From: Priapulus caudatus
Taxonomy: Eukaryota; Priapulida; Priapulimorpha; Priapulimorphida; Priapulidae
Assembly: GCF_000485595.1 (NCBI RefSeq)
Contig: NW_014577074.1
Location: forward strand, 392,738-423,211
Reading direction: 5' to 3'
Length of the DNA stretch: 30,474 bases
Of the stretch, positions 1-9,600 are shown piece after piece; position 1 is the first letter of the stretch, and every line of letters begins with the position of its first letter. The notes beneath the pieces were generated by a model that searched no databases, was not told where the DNA came from, and was given only the letters and a program-made list of their open reading frames with translations. Position numbers and translations under genes: made by a program.

Positions 1-1658
1 AGCCAATCAAACGGTGCCATTTTCAATCATGTGACTATCATCATTCAGCCGGGCGGCTCAATCGCATGAAAAATCGGCTAGTTTGTCCACAGCTAAAGGG
101 AGAGGTCGGACTGCAACTTGAAGACTGAGCGGGAATCTATCGTGAGAAAATCCGTGACGACGCGTCCGTGAAACAAGTCACGCATTCTTGCTGTATTTTC
201 GATCACATGTCTACAAGGCGCCTTGGCAATCGCCTACCACTAATTAAGCCACATAACTAGTAACAACTAGTGATACGTACCAGAATTTGTTCTACATGGC
301 CAAGGTACAAATCTTCGACTTGCTGCGAGTTTGGTAGAAGACGTATGCTATCATGCACGGCCTACAAACGAAAAGAAGTAATTAACAATAAAACGCTAAA
401 GTAATTAAAACATTAAAAATGTGTGGGCTACTGCCATTTATAATGATGAACATACAATACCGTAATCGTCAATAAACACAAGAACGTTACCAAGACGACG
501 TCTTTCTGCCGGGGCCACCCGTCTAGACTGCCACCATCTATTTCCGGTGCATAAACATGCGGCGACAGTAGTGGCATTGTTGGAAACTGCTGTTCAGCCA
601 TCTTTGGCACGCTGCCTCCAACGAGTAGAGAGATCGTGTAGCTGATATAAGCGGAAGGCTCTGTCCACACTTCTCCTGACGTCAGCTGCTTTGCTAACCT
701 ATCAAGTATGAACCCATCTAATATCCACGCATTGCCCCTTACACACAGATTTTTTAGTGTGGGTAAAGAAAAAGGTGTTTATACATTCAAAGCAAGGATT
801 CGGTATTTAATAAGATACATTAGCTTCACTGCAGGCACACCGGCTAAGTATGGTTGTGAACGGAGCCCTAGTTTAAGAGTTCTACATGCGTGCACGCTAC
901 ACAGAAATCCTGCTGTGAGATAATATGTTGTACCTTCCATTGAGCAGGGACAGTAGATACTTCACCAGGGTCATGTCCGTGGCTTCAGATCGAACCCAAT
1001 TTACCAGTACGTGGAAATGCGTCTTCCGTAAAGTCTTTGCAAAATAGAGTAGCTGCAGAGTTGTTTTCTGTTGCTCGTGACTCATTCCCGGTAACATACC
1101 TGTTTAAAGAGTACATCAGCGATAACCAAAAAGCAACGTAATAACGAGTCAGCGTAATCAACGAGCAATAGTCAGTATCATAAATCCATCACAATATCAT
1201 TCACTTAACGATGAATGAAAACATAACGTAGATAGGAATTTTCACGAGATGTCGTGCAGTATCTGGGATTTAACTTTTTCGTGCAAAAATAATTATAGAT
1301 CACCTAATATTGTGGTCAACTGCTTCTGTAGACTTGTCAGGAACGCGGCTCTCTGTTGCGAGGCAGCCCTGTGCATCAGCGCCAGCACGCTCGACACACT
1401 ACCACACTGTGACAGGTCTAGCTGTACCAGGGTAACAGGCAGCGCCGACAGCCAGTGGTCTAACGATGTGATGCTGAAACGGACGTCATCGATTGCCATG
1501 AGCATGGCGACAAATATTTCGACCGCACACGATAGCACGCGCGAAATTTTCGAGTGTGTGCGATAGCACATGCAAGAGTTTCAGCTGCGCACGATAGTAT
1601 GTGCAAAAGTTTTGACCGTGTGCTAGAGCACATGCAAGAGTTTCAGCTGCGCACGATA
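1..1658. repeat. Segmental duplication, copy A (TEX10 exons 8-11 and introns)
   Basis: This stretch is repeated in the same orientation at 10513-12173, offset 10515 over most of its length (10512 before one 3-bp ATC indel near the left edge). I counted roughly 20 single-base differences, about 1%. Copy A continues beyond the left edge of the window. In the four coding exons I found about five substitutions, three of which change a residue (P to A in exon 10, L to F and R to H in exon 11), and no frameshift or stop. Confidence 0.95.
93..233 (-). other. Possible alternative terminal exon of TEX10 (stop only in copy A)
   Basis: After exon 11 (phase 0) a possible acceptor (GTGGTAG) opens a phase-0 frame at 233 that runs 46 codons, starting AIAKAPCRHVIENTARMRDL, and ends at TAG (93-95). 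In copy B the same frame starts at 10748, but the TAG is AAG, so the frame continues into a MITE terminus. I see no convincing similarity to TEX10. It may be a linking exon, an alternative 3' end, or chance. Confidence 0.25.
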
Positions 1659-4600
1659 GTATAAAGAAGGAGAGCGTACAACAGTGAAATGCTGAAACCG
1701 TGTTGCAGTATTAGTCGAATCCGACTGACTCGAGATACCGGCTGGCTGCTACTCTCTCTCGCTTTGAGATAACTTCGGGAATCCGTCAATGATTGACAAA
1801 TGGAATGAATGATGTCTGTTATTGATTGCCATAGTGATGACCCCCACCTGTGTCCACCTCTCGCTGGATGTAGTAAACTCCGTAGTAATAACGTAATGAG
1901 TCAGCGCTACCAGCAGCGACCGGAAGCAACACACTGGCCACAAAGCGAGAGAGAGTCGCAGCCAGCAGGTATCTCGTCGGTTTTCGGTCGAAAATACCAG
2001 ATTTCCACCGCTCATTATCTCAGCGTAGGGGCATCGTAGGAACATGCGGTTTGTTTTATATTAACAAGGTAGGACAGCTGATCAATATAACTGCAAAGAA
2101 TCGTCAAAATAAAACGAGGAAAGTTTATTAATTCGACTAATACTGCAACATGGTTTCAGCATTTCACCGTTGCACGCTTTCCTTTATACGCTCTTGATAG
2201 TATGTGCAAAATTTGAGCACATGCTAGAGTTTCAGCTGCGCACGATAGTATGTGCAAAGTTTTGACCGTGTGCACGCGAGAACAAACGAAAATTACGAAA
2301 ATACCTGCCGCCAGGTGGCGTTTCGAGAGCAACATTGCAGAACATCTCCAGCAGACGCTGCTTCTGAGCAGACGACGGGTGACAACAAGCGAACGCCTTG
2401 TAGGCCGCCTCGGACGCTTCGCCGACGAAACCTGTCGAAACGACACTGTAGAAAAGAGTCCACGTCGCGGAGGACTCGCGGCGAACAACAGGGATAACGA
2501 AGTTGGTGTGACGCTCGGAATCGGGGTGGGGATCGAGACTCGGACGCCGTCTCTCGACCCCGCGCGAGACTTACCGCCGTTTCGAGTCGAGCGAGCCGCC
2601 AGCAGCTTCGCGACGAGCGCGAGCATCTCGCGGAGGTCTGTCGCCGTGCGCGTTCCTGTTGCCTCGACGACCTCCGCCGCATACTGCTCAGCCTTCCTCA
2701 GCAGGTCCTGCTGCTCCACGCTCGGTCGCTCGACTCGTCCGAGGATGGTCGCGAGGGCCGTCGCCACGGCGATGTTCACGTTGAGAGCTCGCACCTGCGC
2801 CCAAGAGAGAGAGAGAGACGGAGATGCAGATGCTGGCGCGAGTGATAACACAGTGTTAAAATAAGCCTGCGCTGTCTTGCTCTCACCGCCAGGTGGCAAT
2901 TTTTACATTAAAGCGTCGTCGAATTACGTAACGTTACGTTGTTCATTCGACTGCACTTCTGTTGCGTGGAAACGGCGATGCATACCTTCTGAACCCGGTT
3001 TGGCCGCACTTTACTTTTCTTGCCAGTGCCAACTGGGGTATCGGTCAACGTGTACGGGAAATTTGTAAAGAAGTGTTGAGTCAATTCTTTCTCGTACTTC
3101 TCCTCTAGCCAGGTTACCTGTCCATTAAAATACACATAGAATCACTCCGGACTTCTAAACACATAAACATACTGTCGTAGCCCCGATGTTAATATGCTTC
3201 GCACTGCCAGCATAAATCTAAGTTAAGATGTACGAGTATAGCCAACTATGTACTACGTAGCACGGGAGTGCATAGGTGTGCGAATCATGTACTATGCGCA
3301 AAAATGAAACGTTTCTTGCTCACGCTTATTTCGTCGGAATCCCGCGACGCCCTCTCGATGTACTGCAGCAGCAGCAAAATCACTTCAAAGATCATTTCGA
3401 CGACCGTAGCCGCTTCCTCGGATAGGACGCTCTCTGAATAAGCAAATCTCTACATCAAGACAACATCGACGAACCAACGTGCGCGTATCTGCATCTTAGG
3501 CGACCTAACCATTCGCACTAACTGAATCGCAATAGGAATACAGACACGGCCACAACGCGGACACTAACGATAGTAGACAGCTGGAAGGAGAGCGCTAGTT
3601 TCGTACCGGGTAGATGTTCGCCGGACTGCTTCGATTTCGACTCGACCCACAAGTCGAGCAGCAGCGGCATCAGCGTGTCCACGAATGCCGTCAGCTGCAT
3701 CGGACCGTCAAGCGACGCCTCCTTGGCGTCCGAAACCGCATTCCTGTGTTTGTGGTTTCTGACGTCCCTGGATGACGAAAACGCAAAGGATCAATCGCGC
3801 TACACTACGGTACGGAAAAGTTAAGATAGCAACGCGAGGAAAATTACAAGAAACATTTCAGGTTCGGTATCCATCTACTTCTGGCACCAGAGGACCGTGG
3901 TCGTTTCTATTCATTTATAAAAAACAAAGGTGCAAAACAGGTTTCCGCTGAATACAGGGGAAGAGGGGCGATTTCGAGAAACGTCAACGTTACCTGAGCT
4001 TGCAAGTCGAGCTCTCCGCCGTGAAGGCATGCGCGCCGCCATACAGGAACATGGCGCGCGACCCGCCGTCCCCGCCGCGTTCCCGCCCTCGCTCCGTCGC
4101 TGTCGTTGCCTCCTTCCCGTGGTACGCGCGCAGAAACACGCTCATGCGCCGCAGAACGCTCACGCGCCAACGCTGCGTCGACAGCCGACTCGCAGGATCG
4201 ACCGTGAGCGCGCGCCGCGACCCCGCGACCCCGCCGTCCTTCTCGTCGCGCCGCCGTGAGATCAGCTCGAGGAAGTCGCGGAGGATGCGTGGCGAGGCGG
4301 CGGCGAGCGTGCGCGGCAAGAACTCGAGGTAGACGTCGAGCGGCGCGAGCGAGTCGGCGCGCACGGCCGCGTCGACGTGCGACATCGCGCAGCGGAGCCG
4401 CGCGCCCGCCGCCGCGACGAACGGCGCCACCTGGCGGGCGGTGACGCACGACAGCACAAGGCGCGTCGCCGCGGCGGCGGCACGCCTCACAGCCGGGTCG
4501 CGGTCGACGAACGACTCGGCGGTGCGGTCGAGCAGCGTGGAGAGGTTGGCACGGATCAGCTGCGGGTGGTCGGTGAGCAGCTGCTTGAGGCCGGTGAGTG

Positions 4601-5341
4601 CGGCGAGACGAACCGTGGGGCTGTAGTGCTGCAGCTGACCTAGTAGCTCCTACACTCACACACACGCAGACACGCAGGACACACGCACGCACGCAGACAC
4701 AGGAACGCATGCGCAGGCACGCACACGATCATGCACGCAGCCACACACAAACACACACATACATGCACATAGAAATGCACACACAGAGAAAGAGAAAAAA
4801 AAAACAATAATTACAGAAGTCTAAACTGTCACGTTCTGTCGCATTATATTCCCACACTTTACCAAAATAGGACATACTGGCAAGGTCATGTGGGCCTTAC
4901 GAAATATACTACATTCGCAAACAAACATCGGATGCAATATCGTAATCATCAACATAGTCAAGATTGCTGTACATATCTGCAGTGACGTGATAGTACACAA
5001 TTAAAACTAGAGTGACTCACATCTGCTATATAAACTAATATGCGCATTATGATCTTGGTTATCAAAAGTTGCATTTCAAATTGATTTTTTTCTTATTTAT
5101 TTCCCATTATGCAAATATAATATGCATGTAGGTCTTGTGTAAATCTTACAGTGATGTTTTGCTTCCTATGTGTCTGTGGTTCATCCTTGGACTGTTTCAG
5201 CTGATCCTTGAGTTGAATAGCACGCGACTTAAACGACGTTGTAGTATCATTCTGTGACTTTGGCAGCTTTTTCCCAAGTTTTAACTTGACCTTTTGAAAA
5301 TCTTTCTTCTTCGCCTTGGTTTTCTTTGAGACCTTTGCCAT
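281..5341 (-). CDS. TEX10: TEX10/IPI1 homologue, exons 1-11, C-terminus off the left edge
   Basis: TEX10 (yeast Ipi1) belongs to the Rix1/PELP1-TEX10-WDR18 complex that matures pre-60S ribosomes in the nucleolus and nucleoplasm (family knowledge). Proposed exons, in order: 5150-5341, 3994-4649, 3607-3767, 3324-3433, 2986-3117, 2575-2794, 2305-2431, 1304-1473, 934-1099, 491-737, 281-361. All have GT-AG borders and the phases chain without a break, giving 754 codons. The N-terminus has the basic family motif DFQKVKLKLGKKLPKSQN; exon 2 continues ELLGQLQHYSPTVRLAAL, the start of the Ipi1/Armadillo-like region. Exon 11 (AVHDSIRLLPNSQQVEDLYL) also matches vertebrate TEX10. The ATG at 5341 was chosen because the conserved basic tail follows it directly. 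Human TEX10 is about 929 residues, so roughly 150 are missing; exons of that type occur in the second copy at 9170-10207. Exon 2 is strikingly GC-rich and Ala/Arg-rich compared with its neighbours. Confidence 0.93.
1523..2280. repeat. Minisatellite of about 62 bp, split by the TIR element
   Basis: The motif GAGTTTCAGCTGCGCACGAT, followed by an AGTATGTGCAAAAGTT-type stretch, recurs at about 1577, 1639 and 2229. The unit AGCACATGC starts at 1565 and 1627. It also occurs twice at 12080-12173 in copy B, where the duplication ends. Confidence 0.75.
1660..2188. mobile_element. TIR transposon (about 525 bp) in TEX10 intron 7
   Basis: The ends are inverted copies of about 60 bp. The left reads TAAAGAAGGAGAGCGTACAA and then GTGAAATGCTGAAACC; the right end, reverse-complemented, matches with a few changes (2131-2186). 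A TA dinucleotide flanks each end (1660-1661 and 2187-2188), as expected for a Tc1/mariner-like target. A second, inner inverted pair lies at about 1730-1765 and 1942-1977. No transposase frame is present, so it is non-autonomous. It splits a minisatellite. Confidence 0.8.
4652..4790. repeat. Degenerate CA-rich microsatellite in TEX10 intron 1
   Basis: Imperfect ACAC/ACGC-rich tract immediately upstream (minus-strand sense) of TEX10 exon 2. On the minus strand it reads as GT-rich sequence and adjoins the exon 2 acceptor at 4650. Confidence 0.8.
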
Positions 5342-5484
5342 ATCTTCCTATACCTAGAAGCACGTGCTTTACTTGGTGATATTGCTTGGCAGTATAGTCA
5401 AATATGTGTGTAACAATCAATATAATTCAGTAATGAAACTACGTAATGAGCAGTACTAGACTATCTTGAGCTATCGTCATCGTA

Positions 5485-5530
5485 CCCAGGGTACGTTCCG
5501 GCAGTACCCTGGGGGACATAGACCCTATGA
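5485..5530. repeat. Perfect hairpin joined to a foldback-element terminus
   Basis: CCCAGGGTAC and GTACCCTGGG form a perfect 10-bp stem with a 9-nt loop (5485-5513). The following GGGGGACATAGACCCTAT resembles the terminus of the foldback element at 26642-26817, suggesting a relic of that family. Confidence 0.5.
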
Positions 5531-5990
5531 CTATGAGCTTTACTAGTACTACACGTACATCTACTTAGATTCACACTTGTCACTTACTCTTAGTCTTTTT
5601 CAGATGTTGTAACTTGTATTATCTAAATATAAAATAGACATGCTTTAAATTGTGATAATCACATTGTGAGAATTATCAGCAACAGGTATGAACTTGTCCT
5701 TCTTATAAAATAAATTATCTGCCTTTTGGCCTAGTAGTAGTAATACAGCTTTACATACTATTTTGATATGGTATACTTTGATGACATTTCAGTCCCAGTG
5801 TGGAACGTCGGTATCTTGTAAGTTGTATCTTGTATCTTGGCACCCTCTGTTGTATTTCACAAGGCACATGTGGGTCTGTGGCGTATTCATAAATCGGATA
5901 CGCTAATTTAGCTGGCTTACCCGATGCGCTCGCGGTTCACCCAATTTTGTTCCAATAGATGGCGACAGGATGTCATACTGTAAACTGTAA

Positions 5991-6095
5991 ACCACAGAAA
6001 CCACGGCTAGTCAGCCTGTACTATAGAAATAATATTTATATAGAGACACTGGTCTAACCAATATATTATTTCTATGGTCTGTACATTTCTGTGGT
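5991..6095. mobile_element. Short foldback (MITE-like) element
   Basis: The left arm, from ACCACAGAAACCACGG to TATAGAAATAATAT, is repeated inverted at the right end (about 6062-6095), with small differences. The AT-rich loop is short and has no coding content. Confidence 0.65.
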
Positions 6096-6641
6096 GCAAA
6101 CAGGCAGAGATGATAGATAGACGTTTATGCGCTAGCTATGGTCTAATGTAATCTACGGCGTCGGCGGTACAATTTTAAGATGGGTTGAGAATTAACGTGA
6201 TATAAATTTCCTTTCCTATCAGAAATTGCCAAATAAAAATATTTTGCACAAAGGAAACATTAATAGTTTGTATAGGCAGTGCAACATATGATACACAGAC
6301 CCTACTGTTATCATATCCATATTCCAGCTCTTCATACCTATTGTATCAATATAGCTACAATTTTAATCCCAGTACAGTTAAGTGAGATATTTAATAGAAT
6401 ATGTGTAAGATATGTAATGGTATATATATATCAGGAGTAGATAATAGGGATATATATAATATAACTGCAGACAGTAGATGAAAAAAAACAACAGAATTGA
6501 ACATCACATGATATCACTTTACTATTACATAAAATATGTCAAAATAGGCAAAATTGCTTATATATTATATACTGCAAAAATAATATTCGTATGTATCAAA
6601 TGCCACTAAGCATACATCAATTCAACATCTTATTGAACAGC

Positions 6642-6647
6642 TTTAAT
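6642..6647 (-). terminator. Candidate polyadenylation signal of SNAPC1
   Basis: ATTAAA on the minus strand about 50 bp past the SNAPC1 stop at 6699. AATAAG at 6629-6634 is a weaker alternative. Position fits a short 3' UTR; no transcript evidence is available here. Confidence 0.35.
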
Positions 6648-6698
6648 AATAATATTATGGAGAAAAACAAGTGACTTTTGAGTATTTAATGAATTAGT

Positions 6699-9600
6699 CT
6701 ATTTGCACGATGCCTTCGTTTTTTTGGTGGGCTTGGACTTTTTTGCTGGCTTTTCACGTTTCACTAACAGTTCACTAGCATGAAGTACAGGCTGTTTTCC
6801 TTTCCTTCTTCGTTTCGGAGGATTCGGCTCCACGGTAGGGGACGTGGCAAGGCTCGATGCAGAAGCATCTTCCTTTCCCCTGTGACTCTTCACGTTTTCA
6901 GATATAGGCTTCACGCTAGATTTATCTTTCTTCGGCGACCCTATTCTGCTAGATGCCTTTGCCTTTGCACTTTTTCTTCCACGCTTCTTACACTCCGTCT
7001 CAACGTGGAAAGTCGGCATACTCAGAGTTGTCTTTCCTTCCATTTCTTCTTCAGTCGGCACTAAAGCGTACATGAAACAGAGAAAAACAGCATTTATTAT
7101 TATAAATTCACTGGTCTGGATTCACACATGCATTAAAACTCCAACGAGGTACACTGCGACAGGCATCTGCTTAAAAATCACTCTGACAGTGGTGCTATGC
7201 TGAAATTTTCCTTCACGAACCTGCACCATTTCTTTCTAGCTGGCTTCCCTCACTAGATATTGCAACCACATATCATGTAACTTCTAGTTACAGCTCCGTA
7301 CACGCCCAAGCATATTGAAACATGCACATTTAAACATAACCATTCAACATTTGAAAATTATCTCTAAAGCACTAAACGTAATATAAGAAAATCGGGCGTA
7401 TATGCAGTTGGAACTTCAATGTAACATGGTCGCACACCACACATACATTCTGTCGGTTTCAATCTGGGTCTTGTCGCTCTCTTTGCATTTCGTTGCGGCG
7501 AAGACGTAGCTTTAGCTTGCCGGTGTCTTCTGTCTTTAGGAGCTGTTGGAACCAGATTCATAGCTTTCTTCTTTATCGCCATTCGTTTATCAGCTGTAGA
7601 CGATCTGGGTACCTGCGTGGAAATAAAACAGGAATCATCACGTTTCGATAGCTTCTAATCCGAGACTCAACAATGTTATTTTGATGGCAATTTCTACTTC
7701 CACTACAAAGATGTAGTTGGCTGTGTGTACACTCGCTTGTAAAGTGAGTATGCTTTTAACGCATGTTCATAATAATCTTGAACAGATTTGTTGCCTGGAA
7801 AAGCCAACTTCAGTACGCTTCTGTGAGCTGCTGCCGGGCAGGCAGTTCAAGCCAGCTGCATAAAATATCAAAATTCCTTTGCGTTTGTTTTATGTTTTTG
7901 CAATCGCGTGACATTGAAATTACACCTTTTACGCAATCACAACTCATGTAAGTACACACTACATTAGAAATGACATCATGCTCATCTATTATAAGTGCAA
8001 ATACTCCTCTTTAGGGTACAAACTCACCATGCATGCAGCTAGCCTTGCGTAAAAGTAGAAATTACAGTTCATACACCTTTTACTGAAGACTGAAAATGCT
8101 AGGTCTCTCTTCTGTCAAAGTCACAGAGATGACACACTATAGCTCTCATGGAACTTAATTGTCCATTTGCTTTGCCACCCTCTCAACTCAATTTTTGCAC
8201 TGAGGATAAGTTTTCTGACCAATATTCTATGTCAGATCACTGACGCCCAGAAAACACTTACACGCTCGTCTTCATATTCATCTATTACTTCATCCTCTTC
8301 TGACATCAACGGTTCATCCTAAATATGAAACAAAATGATAGCAATCTAATAAAGCCACACGTAATTACAGTGGTGCATAAATGCATTTTGTACACTCGTA
8401 CCTACCTCCCTCCACCACTCCTCCCCACCGCTCGTACCTACCTCCCTCCACCCCTCCTCCCCACCACTCGTACAACCCCCTCCCGCCCGCCACGCCTCCC
8501 CACCTCGCGCGGCGTCTAATCTTGCGCTCGCTCCTGCAGGGACGTCGGCGTCGGCGAGTTAGAGTCGGCGCTGCGGGAGGCCGACGCCACCCGGCAGCAG
8601 CTCGACTACTACGCGCGGCGCCTCTTCCCCACGGCCGACGCGCGCCTCGGCGTTGCGCGGCTCGTGAGTGCGCTGACGGCCTGCGACATACCGGTGTGCG
8701 TGATCGTCGCACCGCAAGGCGAGGACGACAGCGGCCAACCGCCGGCAAGCGACGAGAACCGAGACTGACGCGCCCGGTGGATGCCGCTTGTCGCGCGAAA
8801 CTGCGTAGGCGAGGAGGAGGAGGAACTTAATTGCTCAAACGCTGCCCGAACGTCATTCAGCACGTACCGAGTGAGCACTGACGGTTCAGATATCTGCAAT
8901 CATGTACAAGCGGCAGTCGCGTGCAACTAGCGTGAGGAAAAGATTATCTTGTGATTGTATTGGGTACAAACGTCTATTGTGGTGGACTCACTTCCATCGG
9001 TCGTAGAATGCTCGTCTGTTTGATGATCGTGTAAGTCATTCTCCATTTTTATACACTGTACAAAAACTTGCCATGATGATGTGAATACAAAATTCTTTTA
9101 TACATTATTTACGAGCACACGATTTCGTTTCTGTAGAGCAATCCTTTTTTTCACTCGTAGTAAATGTTCTCACTGTTGCTGCTGCTGACAGTGTAACGTA
9201 AGCTCGTACATGAAGTCTGCCCACCACTGAACTGTCTTCACATCTTCCTCAGATAACTGCGACTGCAAGATAGGGAAAAAGACTGGTAAATGTAATGTTG
9301 ATAATAGGTCTGTAATCCCAGCCGATCATAAATCTAAACGTTTTTAATTCTACTATATAATCCATAGCAAACTCCACAAAGATTATTCAGTCCTATTCAA
9401 AAAATTTACCAGTCCAGGACTGGGGGATACGCTGCTTAATTAGGGAAAAATGTGATAATCTGAGAAAAAAAAGACCAGTTTAACTTGACTTTCGGAGGGT
9501 GTCACGTGCGTGTGTGACCGTCACCGCGCGCGAGTAGGTACCGCATCACACATCGACTGTCACTCACCTCGGCGGCCGTGCGTATGGCGCTCATCGGTTG

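Larger units (their letters stand above)
5342..6698. other. Intergenic spacer between SNAPC1 and TEX10
   Basis: No coding exon is recognised in this 1.36-kb AT-rich stretch. It must hold the TEX10 promoter (right of 5341) and the SNAPC1 3' UTR. It contains a 10-bp perfect-stem hairpin at 5485-5513 and a foldback element at 5991-6095, listed separately, and TATA-rich runs at 6421-6460. Confidence 0.7.

Noticed and set aside
897-1097. First impression of a Mediator (MED14-like) helical segment in TEX10 exon 9
   Set aside because: The neighbouring exons in order and phase align with TEX10 throughout, so the resemblance is only of helical repeats.
1749-2045. Overlapping frames on both strands in TEX10 intron 7
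   Set aside because: They lie inside the TIR element, include its inverted repeat and show no domain.
3907-4710. Several long frames on both strands over the GC-rich TEX10 exon 2
   Set aside because: Low-complexity Arg/Ala shadows of the real exon produced by high GC; only the phase-consistent frame matches TEX10.
7763-7951. Plus-strand frame ending before a GTAAGT at 7949, as a possible exon
   Set aside because: No acceptable acceptor with pyrimidine tract, no recognisable protein, and it lies inside a SNAPC1 intron.
8990-9046. Short minus-strand frame starting MENDLHDHQTDEHSTTDG with a GTGAGT donor, as a possible first exon for SNAPC1 exons 8-10
   Set aside because: It ends in the wrong phase for the exon at 8262-8318, and those exons belong to the C-terminus of SNAPC1.
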